From Fragilaria crotonensis (lineage: Eukaryota > Bacillariophyta > Fragilariophyceae > Fragilariales > Fragilariaceae), in contig JAKSYS010000163.1 in NCBI GenBank assembly GCA_022925895.1, positions 36,166 through 100,165 on the forward strand: a stretch of DNA of 64,000 bases. The letters are read 5' to 3'. The translations under genes were made by a program, and so were the position numbers. Under the pieces are notes generated by a model that was not told the DNA's origin, did no database searches, and saw only the letters and a program-made list of their open reading frames with translations. Numbering within the stretch: position 1 is the stretch's first letter; every line of letters starts with the position of its first letter. Positions 9,700 through 21,364 of this stretch are shown here, in pieces.

Positions 9700-11574
9700 G
9701 AGGCAACCCAATTTTTTGAAAGCAACAACGAACAACCACGCCACTCTGTTGTTGTACATGGTTTTGTTGTTTGCCATCCCATTTTTGTACATTGGTTCCA
9801 TTTTGACTATATACTCGAGTATGTAATTTTGGCAGTCCCTGCCCCAAACAAACAACAAGCACAGTTAGCTAATCCTCCATCCAATCTTGGATGTAATGGA
9901 TATTTTAGAGCAATTTTGAAAGTAACGTAATACATGACGATTCTTTCGCGACTGTTCTTGTACAAATACGACTGCACAACCCCTTCGACGAGTCCTAGTA
10001 TAGTGAGTGTATCTCTCACAATACCTCATGACATATAATTATCGAAAATACTTGTATTCGCCTCCGTCCACGCATTGTGTCTGGCAGGATCGGTCGTATG
10101 ATCGTCACCCGCAATCCGCAATGGTTCATTAGATACCATCAACAACACAACCCTATACGACATTGATAATCATAATGATGATCATGATCAGTTGTTTGGA
10201 TTTTTGCAGACACACACAAATTGACTCTCTGCAAACGCAAAAATGTCAAAATCAGATCCCTTTACAGGATCATCATTTTATTGCAGTACACTCAGTACAT
10301 GGCAGTTTCGGTCGTAGCAACAAGCCAATTGCGTATGGATTCGCCATGCCACTCATCGATATTGGGCGGGACGATTTCAGGTGTGCACTAAGCTGCACAC
10401 AGACACCCCCTTTTGGCATGGAATGAAACAAGAACGAGCTGCGTGCAACACTGTGATTGATCGCGCGCAAGTGTCAGAAAATACCCATTTACGCTCGAAG
10501 AATGTCATCAAGGCAAATGGGAGAAAAAGCATCGTTAAAAACCATGGGAACGGATTGAGGTCAACACGGATTCATGGTAAATCCTGGAGAAACCACTCGA
10601 AAATCGCAACATTTTATTGACAGATTTGAGATGCCAAACAATTGAAGAGGGGTTGGGGACGGTGAAGGAAGATCGTTCATAGAAGGAGTGCTGAAGAAAG
10701 TTATTCTGGGAAGCCGTAACTGCCACTTGCACCACATATTGTCACATCATCGCATTTGTGGTTTGTGGCGCCCAGCAGAATAATCACTTCTGCTCACCAT
10801 TCCCTCCATCGGATTTAAGGTCATTGGTCATTGGGAAGGCTCGGTAAATGACGGTTTGGGAGTGGAGTGATGGGCGGATGTTCAGCCGAAGGGCATGTTT
10901 TCGAACTTTAGCTGGCCACGGCAGCTGCTGGTAACGTATGAATAGCAGAGAAGGACAGGGGGAAGACGTGTTCGGTGAACAAGAACCTTATGGAGATGCG
11001 CTGTGGGGAATAGAAGTACCGGTAGAACGATCCAGCAGAAAAATTGTACTTGGAGCGACGTTTCAGCACTTTTAAGGAATGCATCCGGACTGTCGCAGCA
11101 ATTGGTTCACGACCAGACTGGCACTGAATCGAACATCAACATCGATAGTGAAATTGATGCGACATTCATACAGCCTTGGCAGTTTTTTTTCTTATGGGCG
11201 CAGCTGGAAGCTTTGGAAAAACCAAGGATCATCATGTCATCATGTCCTTTTGAGCTCGGAGTATCGCAGGCATCAGAAGTGAGTGTGGTCAGAGTGGTAA
11301 TCGAGGATCCGCCACGTTTCCTCATGATCAGCATGATCATGGGCTTTTATCGCTAGGATCATTGGTAGTCATTGGCTCAATGCTGGCATAACATGCACAC
11401 TCGAACATTGGCCGGACTTGACTTGTGAGCGAACGCGAAAGGTCAAATGGCGTTGACGATCAAATGAGTTATTGAAGATCGTAACTTGTAGGCCTTATGC
11501 TTAAGAACTACTATCTTTGTTTGTACAAGTATGACGCGTTTATCACGTTATACTCAAACCCTGATTTAGGGCCT
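9700..11574. other. Gene-poor stretch
   Basis: About 1.9 kb with only short frames, the longest being 117 codons at 11003-11356 with no domain. TGATCATG-type palindromes occur at 10165-10190 and 11320-11345. I found no RNA gene, tandem repeat or transposon end. Confidence 0.45.
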
Positions 11575-11633
11575 TCAGTAGGGTTGCAGCAGAACGACGC
11601 CAGAACCATGACACGGCTCTCGATTCCGGAAGT

Positions 11634-12014
11634 TTAACTCTGATCGGGTTTCGCGATGGTACTGAGAAAGCAAAATGTCATGCCTTGACAAAGCTGCCAA
11701 GTCTTTTCGCCGACAAGACCCCGAAGCAAGATGTTGAGAACTTCCGTCATGTTGGCATACAGCGGATCGCCCTCTCTGTGTTTGCGCGTGCATGTTCGCA
11801 CTAGAGCCTTCACTTTGCGACGCATCATCACGTCGGTCTTGTCGAGATGGTTGGTTAACATTAGTAGAAGAATACAAAAATGTTTTCGTCGCACCAGCTC
11901 GTCCTTTGTGATGATGACTATGGACGACGTAGCCGGAGGGCAACACGAAGATCGTTCTTCATCCAGCTCCGAAGTCTTGATCTTCAGCAAGTCCTCGGCT
12001 GAGAATTGTTGCAT
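11634..12014 (-). CDS. Small basic alpha-helical hypothetical protein
   Basis: A 126-aa frame whose central part 'RRKHFCILLLMLTNHLDKTDVMMRRKVKALVRTC' through 'REGDPLYANMTEVLNILLRGLVGEKTW' is clearly amphipathic helical and protein-like. It is preceded by a short acidic/Ser leader. It resembles small helical diatom proteins I have seen, but I cannot name the family. A longer model with another exon is possible in either direction. Confidence 0.5.
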   Translation of the reverse strand: MQQFSAEDLLKIKTSELDEERSSCCPPATSSIVIITKDELVRRKHFCILLLMLTNHLDKTDVMMRRKVKALVRTCTRKHREGDPLYANMTEVLNILLRGLVGEKTWQLCQGMTFCFLSTIAKPDQS

Positions 12015-12927
12015 ATTGATGATTATGCTGTTGCAAGATGAACCAAGATGAAATTATGTCTCTTCCTGCACATATATCGTGATTTTTTGGTTCTAGACGG
12101 AAGCGCTATGCTGGTGGTACGAATGTCGTAAAATGTTAGATGTGGTCGTGGATTGACGATATCTCATGATACGACAATTGCGTTACCACTTTTGTGTCGA
12201 AACGTCTTCGGCAAAATCGAGAACGCATCGGTTCTCGTTCTGGGTCGAACTTAAACATATATGTCATCTGTTATGACCGAAACGAATCACGTGGCCGTAT
12301 GCCCACACGAAGTTGACTAAGTAAAACAGGGACGAGTCTACATATGTCATATGTCCAATGTTGAGAAATGTGCCATTCCATCACGGTGGTATGAATAGAT
12401 ATGATTTCCTACTAGTGCCTGGTATACAATTGTACTGTCTCATGTCTCATGTCAAATATGAAACATACAGTGTATATAGTATCTCGGATTTCTATGTGAG
12501 CTGTCGGAGACCGATTCTCTACTTCGGGAAAATGTGTTCCACGGGTAACAGTACAAGTACGAGTACTGGAGTACTACTACTTGGAAAAGGAGTTCTACGG
12601 GTAGACTACTCGAGTATGCTACTGTACAGTAGCTAACATATGCATCTGCAATGTGCAGACCTACAAGTACCGGTTGACCAGTATCTAATGCAGTATGGTA
12701 CCGTACCACGGCTACAGTCCTGAGTCCTGAGTGACTCGACCAGAAGCACTTCAGTGCCGAGTTGTATGTTTATGTTGAATGCCGTATGCGGTATGAGACA
12801 TGCCACATGCCATGCTATGACATACAGGTCATAGGACCATAGTTGTACTTGTGACTTGTGTATGCTTTGGAATGGCGAGGGCGTATTTCCCGTCACAAGC
12901 ATAGTAAAATGTGTGGTATCAAGTACC
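12015..12927. other. Intergenic with GTAC palindrome cluster
   Basis: Non-coding. At 12540-12730 it is dense in GTAC-centred words (for example ACAAGTACGAGTACTGGAGT and CAAGTACCGGTTG). No gene was seen. Confidence 0.4.
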
Positions 12928-13875
12928 AGGAGGTTCCGGAATATCTTCTTTTCGACGCTTAAAAAAAATAATTATGTCGACCGACATGAAAACAAGTGAA
13001 AACGGTTACGACGAGTTTAGTGATTTCCAACGGAATTTCGCATTTGACATACAAACTAATTTTTTTTATTCAATATGGTACACCTATCTAAATTCGTCGT
13101 AAGCATGGAATAGTAGAAATGTACGTACGACAAATTCGGCTCGAAAAAAATGAAAGAAGGCTTGTAAAAATGCACTGGTATCGACTGGTATGACAATCCG
13201 ATGAATGAATTCTTCACGTTTGATTCTTATGGAATTACTTGAGATACTCCGTCGCATTCGAATGGAATCTTCTCATTAGGAATCGTCAAGATACATATGT
13301 TTTCCAGCTGTTTCTTAAATTTTCTTAAGTTTTCTCAAACTTTCTTAAGAAACTTTAAGAAGATTTGAGTTGCTTATAAAATCTCAAATAATCTACGTGA
13401 ACCTGGTAATAAAATCGTGCCTTCTTAAATTTTCTTAAATAATCTCAAACTTTCTCAATCGGACGTGAGAAAAAAAGAAGTTGCTCATATTTTCTTAAAC
13501 TTTCTCATTCTTTCTCAACTTTACTTAACGCAAGATTCCTATCTGTAACTCTTGTTCGAAAACAATTTGTCCGAACGATAGTCTGCCAACGAGGACAAAA
13601 TGAATTTACCGTATTGTAGAACAAGCTCGTGGGTAGGAAGGTGAAGGTGATATTGGTATGACACAAATAGTTAAATAGACAAACATATTATACATAGTCA
13701 TTCAGGATTTATACATAAAAGTCTCTGAGGTGCGTCATGTTTTGACATGAGATCTGATCGTAAATTACAGAATTTCGTGGTTGAGACATTTTCAATATGC
13801 AGTATGCAGTGACAAATTCTACCAATCCTGTACGGAGTACGATACACTATGTAGCAGGAATTCCGGAACCTCCAG
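12928..13875. mobile_element. Candidate non-autonomous element, copy 2 (TIR GGAGGTTCCGGAAT)
   Basis: A 948-bp segment with the same 14-bp inverted ends as copy 1 (left 12929-12942, right 13860-13873), flanked on both sides by GTACC (12923-12927 and 13876-13880), a possible 5-bp target duplication. Between 13305 and 13530 it holds a degenerate ~10-nt array of TTTCTTAAAT / TTTCTCAAAC units, a counterpart in opposite orientation to the AGGAGAAAA tracts in copy 1. There is no ORF of note. Internal sequence outside these signals differs from copy 1, so this is a family related by ends and architecture, not a recent duplicate. Confidence 0.55.
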
Positions 13876-13880
13876 GTACC

Positions 13881-14858
13881 AAGCATGTTCGCAGCTAGAG
13901 GGAGTACAGCTGTAGCAGCAACAGTTGTTACATTGGTCCTCTCGGACGACGGCGTGACAAACGGGCGATGACTCGCTTTGTGTCTTCGCTGCGTTTTGGA
14001 CCAAGTTTAGATTTCATATTTACCCTAAAGTAGGTGCCGATTCCTTGAGATGTCAATCTGCTTTCACCGAGGTTCCGCTACAATTGTTATCTGCCGTAGG
14101 CCGGGTGGACCTTTCACAACACTGAATCCGCGCATACTCAAGTTGTCATGCACTACTAGACTACTATTCGAGTATAATAATTTGATTTTGGTGTTAGATG
14201 GTTAGACGTCGCCTTCAGTTTTTTTTTGCCAAGCTAACAAATTTTAGTTCTAGACGTACTACAGTATCCCGTTTTCAACCTCTTCAGTATTGATGTCCAA
14301 GAACATTGCTATGGTGTCAATTAGGGAGTTCCCAACCAACTCACTCCATCCGTTCGTCACATTTCACGTGTTCTACTGGCAGTGTTCAACGCCTCAATGG
14401 TTAGCCGAAGACGTGAAAAGCAAGTCCGATAATGGCTAATCTGCATATGCGAAGAGGCGAGCAAATTGGAAGTAGCTACCAGAAGTTCTGTACCCCCCCC
14501 TGAAGAAGGCGTCACCTGGAAACGCAAGTCTTGCAACGAATTGTCATATGATGGCTACCCTGACCCCAATATGACGCTGCCAAGGAATTGAAGCAATCAA
14601 CCTTCCAGGTCTCCAGTTCGACATCGGAATCTCGAGAGAAATAAGCGCGTGGCGGTCCCTCGTACGGGAATTATTGGTGGTTTCCATTTTGATGGACATA
14701 GTAGCTACACTTGTGAACGTGAAGCTTTATTCTTCAGAACCCCATTTCGATGGCTTCGGAAATGGTGTTCAAGATGTACTCCACAGCACTTGGATACTCC
14801 TTACCGATTGGCGTGCTTGAAAATGGCATGTCCGCGTATTCAATAACCCTGCATTTAT
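13881..14858. other. Intergenic
   Basis: About 1 kb downstream of the flavoprotein gene. Only short frames without domains are present, with T- and C-homopolymers near 14220 and 14495. Nothing further was recognised. Confidence 0.4.
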
Positions 14859-16343
14859 TCATGAAGATCGAATTGCGGCGACGTACGCTGCCGCTCCATT
14901 TCCTGCCGTGTACCCTGTTGACCAACAATTCATAAAGTTGAACCCGCCTGTGACGCCGTCGACATCAATTATCTCTCCGCAGAAAAATAGGCCTGGACAC
15001 TTCTTGCTTTCCATTGTTGTCATGTCAATTTCCTTCAGTGAAACACCTCCAGCAGTCACAAATTCTTCCTTGAAGACCGACTTGCCGGTAACATCCATTT
15101 TGCAATCAGATACCATCCTTGCCAAGACGCCAACCTTCTTTTTGGGGGCTTCATTCCAAATTGTTTCCTTCTCAAATCCACTTTCCGCAACCAATGAAGC
15201 CCAGAGACGTCTAGGAATGGCCGATGATTGTTCGGCAAGCATCAGTGGGCATGATGTCGAGACCGCTCGCTTTGGCGACACCGTCTTGCATTGCCACAGC
15301 GTTTCCGCGATGTCATCGGCAGAGCCCAGTTCAGGCGCCCAGTGAATGGAAACATCTCCACGATAATTGACTTTATGAAACTCGCGCGCAGCGAAAGCGG
15401 ATAAGCGCAGTGTTGCGGGTCCCGAAATGCCGTTGTGAGTAATCAACAGAGGTCCCTCTTGCGACAGTAACTGTTTCTTCTTCTTACCCTCCACCTCCAC
15501 CTTTAAGGTTACTCTCGCAAGTGGAACTGAGACTCCGGACAAGCCATGGAGCATGCCACCCTCTTGAACTTGGGTTTTGGTATTGAGTGTGAATAGGGAG
15601 GGAACTGGATCTACAATGTTGTGACCCAGACTTCGTGCAAAGTCATGTCCTGCAGCGGCAGACCCTGTTGCCAAAATCACAGCATCGAAGAATTCGCTTG
15701 AATCCTTAAAGTCCACCAAGAACTTGCCAGTCTTCTCGTCCCTGCATATACTGAAAACTTTCCGTTGACGTTGAATGTCGACGCCCGCATCATCGGCAGC
15801 CTCCAATAATGTATCGATAATCGTCTGTGAGCTATCACTCGTTGGAAACATGCGACCGTCCTCCTCTGTCTTGAGTTTGACACCTCTCTTTGTGAACCAT
15901 TCCCTGGCTTGTTGTGGTGTAAAGTGCTTATGGTACATTCCTCGCAATTCCTTACTCCCTCGCGGATAGCTTGCTAAAATGTCACCCACAGGCTTGGTTG
16001 TGTCATGCATAACATTACATCTACCACCTCCACTAATCTTCACCTTTCCCAATGTCTTGGGGCCGGCCTCCAACACAACCACTTCGGTATCTCTATTGAA
16101 AGATGATGATAATGTTGCTGTAGCAGCAGCAGCTTGAATGGATCCAAAGATCCCACTGGCTCCACCACCGACCACTGCAATACGCCTCACGGCGGCGGAA
16201 CCGGCATGAGCCGTAGGATGACTCATGGCTGCGGCGGATGTAACTGATGTAGAAAAATGCAATAGACTAAGCCAGCACCATCGACGATGACGGTGGTGGT
16301 GTTGCTCTCGTTGTTGATGAGCGAGCCGCCGTAGGACCACCAT
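14859..16343 (-). CDS. HI0933/YhiN-family FAD-dependent oxidoreductase
   Basis: A 494-aa flavoprotein of the HI0933-like (BaiN/YhiN) family. The dinucleotide-binding loop 'VVGGGASGIFGSI' lies near residue 58, followed by 'LGKVKISGGGRCNV', which is diagnostic of this family. Further on are 'FPTSDSSQTIIDTLL', 'VILATGSAAAGHDFARSLGHNIVDPVPSLFTL' and the C-terminal 'FFCGEIIDVDGVTGGFNFMNCWSTGY', the second FAD motif. The ATG at 16343 starts an Arg/His-rich, Trp/Leu-containing leader that could be an organelle presequence. A second start at the Met before 'SHPTAHAG' would give the bacterial-like core only. The gene is intronless. The exact reaction is not settled for eukaryotic members. Confidence 0.9.
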   Translation of the reverse strand: MVVLRRLAHQQREQHHHRHRRWCWLSLLHFSTSVTSAAAMSHPTAHAGSAAVRRIAVVGGGASGIFGSIQAAAATATLSSSFNRDTEVVVLEAGPKTLGKVKISGGGRCNVMHDTTKPVGDILASYPRGSKELRGMYHKHFTPQQAREWFTKRGVKLKTEEDGRMFPTSDSSQTIIDTLLEAADDAGVDIQRQRKVFSICRDEKTGKFLVDFKDSSEFFDAVILATGSAAAGHDFARSLGHNIVDPVPSLFTLNTKTQVQEGGMLHGLSGVSVPLARVTLKVEVEGKKKKQLLSQEGPLLITHNGISGPATLRLSAFAAREFHKVNYRGDVSIHWAPELGSADDIAETLWQCKTVSPKRAVSTSCPLMLAEQSSAIPRRLWASLVAESGFEKETIWNEAPKKKVGVLARMVSDCKMDVTGKSVFKEEFVTAGGVSLKEIDMTTMESKKCPGLFFCGEIIDVDGVTGGFNFMNCWSTGYTAGNGAAAYVAAIRSS

Positions 16344-16361
16344 CCTTGGCCTAATAATCAC

Positions 16362-17066
16362 TTCAGATGGGACTACAAGTACTTATCATATTGGAGTTTG
16401 ATGGAAAAGCAAGACGTCCGGGATGGATGGTTGATGCGAGGTGCAGGAGTGGATGAGACATAAATATACTAATGAATGTATATAATTTATACGAGACACA
16501 GTACCATAGTGCATATGGTACAGTAATTGGTCTGTACTGCAGTACTACCCGTAGTACTAGAGTAGACAGTAGACACCATACCTTCGACAGAGGGAGACTG
16601 ACTACCAGGGGGTACCAGTACTGAGTACGGTCGTTCATGCCCCTGCGATTAACTCATCCAAGACAATTGTGTAGACTACTGTACTATGCTACAATTGAGT
16701 AGTCTACTGGCGTACTACGTACTCCGTGCACAAGAATTTACCTGTAGACGACTACTAGTACCATAGTACTAGTACTGTACGCTTGAGAACAATGTGTGAT
16801 ACTTGTACTCCGAGTACTAGTACTGTACTCCTAGCTCTGTGTAGCTTGTATGCATAGGGTGGTATTAATCCCTGTACGCCAACCGAATTGCATGTGACAT
16901 ATGACATATGACACATCTACGAATACATGTACAGACTACAGACCCTTCGGTATCATACAGTACGTCCTTCAACCTACAACCATCGTACTGGAGTACCATG
17001 TACTGGAATACTAATGACACCGTGTCACAGTGTCACAAAGACGATTTCGCAACAGTCTTCTCAACC
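16362..17066. promoter_or_regulatory. Divergent upstream region rich in GTAC palindromes
   Basis: Lies between the flavoprotein and the ribosome recycling factor. From 16500 to 16870 the sequence is dominated by GTACTAGTAC, GTACTACCCGTAGTAC and ATAGTACTAGTACTGTAC-like words. Repeated CATATGACATATGACA sits at 16894-16912. No coding sequence is supported. Confidence 0.4.
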
Positions 17067-18047
17067 ATGATGTCCGTTTCCTCAGTCGGTCGTCGGCTTC
17101 CACTCCTCCTCCGGCGACAAGTTCCTGCTGTTGTTGCTGTGTCTTCATTGAATATCAGCAATGAGTGGCACTGCCATGGACAATCAGTAACAATGTTGCT
17201 GCACCAACAACAACATACGAATCAACTAAATCAAACACGACGATGGTTCTCTCGCAAGGGTGCCAAAATGGGTCAACATTTGGATTCCCTACGTGAACAG
17301 GCTCATCGAGTATCGCACGAGGAAGCAAAGGAAAAGAGGAATAAAAAAAAGGGAAAGAAGGAAGGTGGTAGTGCTAGTACCATTGAGGATTCTGATGATG
17401 ACGCATTCAGTAGCGAACCCGAGCTTCATGACCATCATGACGTGGATGATGATCACAACGACGGAACGGATTCGGATGATGCTCCAGCACTCCCTGAGCC
17501 ACGCGTTCTTAAAGCGAGCATGATTAAGGTCGTCGATCGACTCAAGGAATCCTTCAAATCCATTCGAGGAGCTGAACCAACTCCAGAACTCTTTGATTCC
17601 ATCATGGTGGATGCCTATGGTGACACGGCACCATTATCCACGGTCGCCCAGGTAGTTATCGTGTCTCCGACTTTGGCCAACGTCACATGCTTTGATCCCG
17701 CTGTTGCCAAGGACGTATCGAATGCCATTCGAGATTCCCTCGAACTTAATCCACAACTGGAGGAAGATGGTGTTGTCAAGGTACCATTACCACGTGTATC
17801 CATGGAAACACGTCAAAAAATTGTCAAGCAACTAAACAAGCAGGCAGAAGCGTCTCGTACTCGCATTCGGAATATAAGGCGTAAGGCCATGGACAAAATC
17901 AAGTTGGGTAAGGAAGGGAAATTGGAGGGCATTAGCAAGGATGATGCCTTTCGTGTGGCCAAGGAGCTTGATGCAGTTGTGGAAGATGTCATCAAGCTCG
18001 TTAATGATGCTGTCCATCAGAAGGAAGCATCAATCATGGCAGTGTAG
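17067..18047 (+). CDS. Ribosome recycling factor, mitochondrial type
   Basis: RRF splits post-termination ribosomes together with EF-G. The start at 17067 lies in ACCATG and gives a basic leader 'MMSVSSVGRRLPLLLRRQ', typical of a mitochondrial presequence. A Lys-rich then Asp/His-rich linker precedes the RRF fold. That fold comprises 'LKESFKSIRGAEPTPELFDSI', 'DAYGDTAPLSTVAQVVI', 'LELNPQLEEDGVVKVPLPRVSMETRQKIVK', and the long C-terminal helix pair with 'RTRIRNIRRKAMDKIK' and 'DDAFRVAKELDAVVEDVIKLVNDA'. The product is 326 aa, longer than bacterial RRF (~185) because of the leader and acidic linker. A plastid destination is possible but no ASAF motif is seen. Confidence 0.93.
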   Translation: MMSVSSVGRRLPLLLRRQVPAVVAVSSLNISNEWHCHGQSVTMLLHQQQHTNQLNQTRRWFSRKGAKMGQHLDSLREQAHRVSHEEAKEKRNKKKGKKEGGSASTIEDSDDDAFSSEPELHDHHDVDDDHNDGTDSDDAPALPEPRVLKASMIKVVDRLKESFKSIRGAEPTPELFDSIMVDAYGDTAPLSTVAQVVIVSPTLANVTCFDPAVAKDVSNAIRDSLELNPQLEEDGVVKVPLPRVSMETRQKIVKQLNKQAEASRTRIRNIRRKAMDKIKLGKEGKLEGISKDDAFRVAKELDAVVEDVIKLVNDAVHQKEASIMAV

Positions 18048-18602
18048 TCAACGAATCCGATAAGAATGGAATTAAGCTAAACTCATGAAAACCGAATTCG
18101 TTTCCAAGGCAATCATAACGAGCGTGTCCGAATTAATCGCACTCTCGCAACCGAATGTGTGCCAACGATTGAGGTTAAGAATGCCATTCTGACAGAAATT
18201 GTCGATGACACGAGGAACGAGGGCCAGAAGTGAAATGACAAAGCTGGCTCATTGACAACTTCTAGTAGTGGTATAGAGTCCATGTGCAATGGGAATGGGA
18301 GCAGACAGACCACCTCGTTTCGTTGAAACCTTGAGGCGGGCGAAAGGTTCGTGCTCCATCCACGAAACGAAACAAACATTCTGGACGTGTTTCCAATTGC
18401 TCCAGGTGCCTCAAACGTGACATCACCTCCAAACTAGGCCCGTTTGTCGCTTTCCAATTTTGAAAACGAGGAAAATTCCACGATTGTGAAGCTAGCATCA
18501 CCCAACTGATGTAGACTTTGATCACGATTTAATACCACACAAACTGATCATTCGCAGGAACACAAAACAAAAGCATACAGCTCCAAAGTAAGGCTCTATA
18601 CC
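18048..18602. other. Intergenic
   Basis: No supported gene; short frames only. Confidence 0.35.
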
Positions 18603-19186
18603 ATGACCAGAAACTCTCATGTCACAACATTTGGACCACGGTACCGATGGAACAATCCTTCCGATCTCATGGACATCACCCACCAACTACGAGACCGTTT
18701 CGACCTTGAAACTGGGTTCCACAAAGAGTGCGGCATCGTCCATGATGGCCATGAGCGACGCCCACGGTTCTTGTGGTGTGACTCTTGCGTCATGCCATCG
18801 TGTCGTTACCCCAACGGCACACCTCCATCGGCGGTGGTTCGTGACGAGGTGCGGAAACAACACGAATGGGTACAGCAGGACCCTTCGCCAACATCGGTTC
18901 AGTCCGACTTGGTTTCACAAAGGGTGTTGTAATTCCTCCCAAGAGTCAATTCTTTCCTTTTGACACGAACGACGCGCTCGTGCTGCAGACTCACGTTGAT
19001 GCACTTGCGAGAGATCTCGATCATCTCGTTGACAATAAGCAATCCCTCCACGACGATGAATGGTGGATTCGTCTTGAAGAAGGGTTACATATTTGTGGCG
19101 ACAACCGAGTCCAACAGCAGCAACATGACGAAAAGCCAGCATTATTTTGGAACGGAGGCAACAGAGAATCACGGTGTGCGACGTGA
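18603..19186 (+). pseudogene. Possible frame-broken hypothetical gene
   Basis: Protein-like sequence moves through three frames in one direction. The first is an ATG frame from 18603 ('DLMDITHQLRDRFDLETGFH'), overlapping a second frame (18619-18960). The third runs 18866-19186 with 'GFTKGVVIPPKSQFFPFDT' and 'LVLQTHVDALARDLDHLVDN', which looks most like real protein. One-base insertions could join them, but no family was recognised, so this may be a decayed gene, a gene with sequence errors, or chance frames. Confidence 0.28.
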
Positions 19187-19413
19187 TAGCAAACGAAGTT
19201 GTGCCCGGTAATTTTCACCTCCCGCTCCTATACGCATGTGCTGTCCAAAAATTGAACTGGTGTGAATCAAGGCCTTGAGTGTATATTCATGTAAATAACA
19301 AAACTAGATTGGACTCCTTGACAAACACGGGAGCTACCGGTAGGGAAAAGTCATTCAATTAATGCCCTGGGAGCAAACTTGAAAAAGCGATTAATGTCAA
19401 TTACCGCACTTAC

Positions 19414-19575
19414 CATCTAGGCAGCTGCTGATCGAATCCACACCCCTGAATTCGCGACACTCGAGATGGTGAGAAGGCGCCCCCTCCCCGCATCCATCTA
19501 GGCAGCTGCTGATCGAATCCACACCCCTGAATTCGCGACACTCGAGATGGTGAGAAGGCGCCCCCTCCCCGCATC
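19414..19575. repeat. Exact tandem duplication of 81 bp
   Basis: Two head-to-tail copies of an 81-bp unit (19414-19494 and 19495-19575), which appear identical by eye. They lie just downstream of the DUF676 gene, so in its 3' flank or UTR. 81 is a multiple of three and an antisense frame runs through both copies, but there is no sign that it is translated. Confidence 0.92.
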
Positions 19576-19668
19576 CAAAAGAAGATTGTTTGCAGGAGTC
19601 TCGAAGGAACTGGGAGTCTACGACCAATTTTTTCGCCAATTGTGCATCCACAGAAAACAACTAGCCCT

Positions 19669-21364
19669 CTATTCTTCCACAGGCAATTCCCACGCGAAAA
19701 TAAACTCAATAAGTTCGTTGGCCAGTGCATCCACTACAGGTCTTCCTCCCTTATAAAAGGACGCACGCTTCTTGTCTCGTGACAAGGCGACAATCATATT
19801 GTGTCCTAGTGGCCACGCGATTCGATCAAGATCAGGGGCCTTTCGTGTGGCCTCGGCAACCTCACCGGACCCAACGACTTTTCTCGTTTTGAGATTCTTC
19901 AATGGAGACATTTCATCATCTGAAAGGTAGGAAGATGCGCCTCGTCGTAGTCGCGGCAGGTTCACACCAACTGGAATCTCGTTTCGAAGATCGACAAACA
20001 CTTTCTTCCATCCGAGGGAATCCAAACTCTTCGACATAATCGCGAGGTCATCGGCGTGATCCGCAGTGGCGCTGCCGTTCGACGCAACATCCTTTGCTCC
20101 ATTACCGCTGCTTGTGTCTGGCTGACATGGGGTGTGAAAAACGGCAACAACCAGTCCGTTACCATCCAGAACAACACAACCTTGATCATCGAGCAGGATT
20201 TCGTCGGTTTGGTCAGGGTGGTGCGGAGACATAGAATCTGCATGAAGAAAGGCGGCAGTAGCAGTCGGAACGGGAAAGTCGGTGCCGAAGGCATTTGCAT
20301 AGGCAATTCTCTTGCGAAAGAGCTCAAGCGGTTTCAAAAACTCTGGAGAGGTTGCCATGGTCTTTAGCAGTCCATTAAGACGAAATCTGCGAGAAAAGTT
20401 GTGAGCGTGACCTAAGAGACTCACAACACTGCCAAGAAGAAACACTGACTTACAGATCTTTCCCGGTATCTCCCATGGTATGAGCCATGCCAACCTCGGC
20501 TGCTCTTGGTATTGGAAAGTACGTGTGTTTCGATAAACCCAAGTGCGGCGTCGCAGTAGTGCAGAACACTCTAAAGTGCAGCTTGAACGCACTGTCCAGT
20601 ACCATGTTATCGGTTCGTTCCATCAAGCGTGCAATTGAGTATCGACAGTAGATCCCTCCCAGTGAGTTCCCGAGGAGGGATATTGTCACTTGTTTGAGCT
20701 CCGTATTTGAGTCGGTATCGTTCTTCTGGGCCATGGTGGAACGTATGATCTTTAACATTTCTTCCAATAATCGCTCTCCACCCTTTTCGACTCCATCTTT
20801 GGTTCGATGTTCATTACATGTTGTACAATGGACTACAAACTCATGCCGAGTTTTAGAGCTTGCCTTGACCAACTGATGTTTCCGCTGTTCTGCCAGCAGG
20901 CGCATCACTGTCTCTAAATACGAAAGGTCCTGCACCATACACATGACACAGTCGAAACGACCAATACACGTGAGAACGATTCTCATAAAGCAAACATTCC
21001 AAAACACCCGCCGCCCATCACTCACCGTACTGAATCCCGTGTATCCGTGCACCAGAAAACAGAAATGTGTAACATGGGGTGCTTGTTGATGATAGTCCTC
21101 CATGAGTTGTCTTGAATGGTCAGAATTCAAATCTGTATATACTTCTCCAAAGGATTCCATAAATAAAGCATCTTCGTGCCATATGGGTTGTTTCCGTCTT
21201 GCAGAGAATTGATCTCGTAAAGCGAATGTGGGTTTGGACAAGAGAAGCCCCGCCAGGACTACAGAAAGGAGCGCTGTGATGAGTATCATGATCCAATTCT
21301 CGGTCCAGAATGACTCCAAGGAAGGATATGTCGAGAACAAGGCAGCTAGAAGTTGATTCTGCAT
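19669..21364 (-). CDS. DUF676 lipase-like serine hydrolase
   Basis: A putative membrane-anchored alpha/beta hydrolase of the DUF676 (lipase-like serine esterase) family. The exon model is 21364-21026, 20929-20454, 20386-19669 (510 aa). Intron 1 (96 nt, GTGAGT...GCAG, phase 0) would otherwise read through in frame; removing it gives 'FLVHGYTGFST-DLSYLETVMRLL', the family's oxyanion-side HG motif and following helix. Intron 2 (67 nt, GTAAGT...CGCAG, phase 2) restores 'DTGKDLFRLNGLLKTM'. The nucleophile elbow is 'LLGNSLGGIYCRY'; a Thr-Pro-His-Leu-Gly 'TATPHLG' follows. The N-terminus has a membrane segment (~residues 24-44). The C-terminal ~200 residues are less conserved. Substrate is unknown; galactolipid or phospholipid esterase activity would be a guess. 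Confidence 0.87.

Noticed and set aside
11003-11356. 117-codon plus-strand frame in the 9.7-11.6 kb gap
   Set aside because: No recognisable domain and overlapping frames of similar length on the other strand.
19397-19660. Antisense ORF with a 27-residue repeat over the 81-bp duplication
   Set aside because: The repeat arises from the DNA duplication. The frame has no independent coding signal and lies beyond the end of the DUF676 gene.
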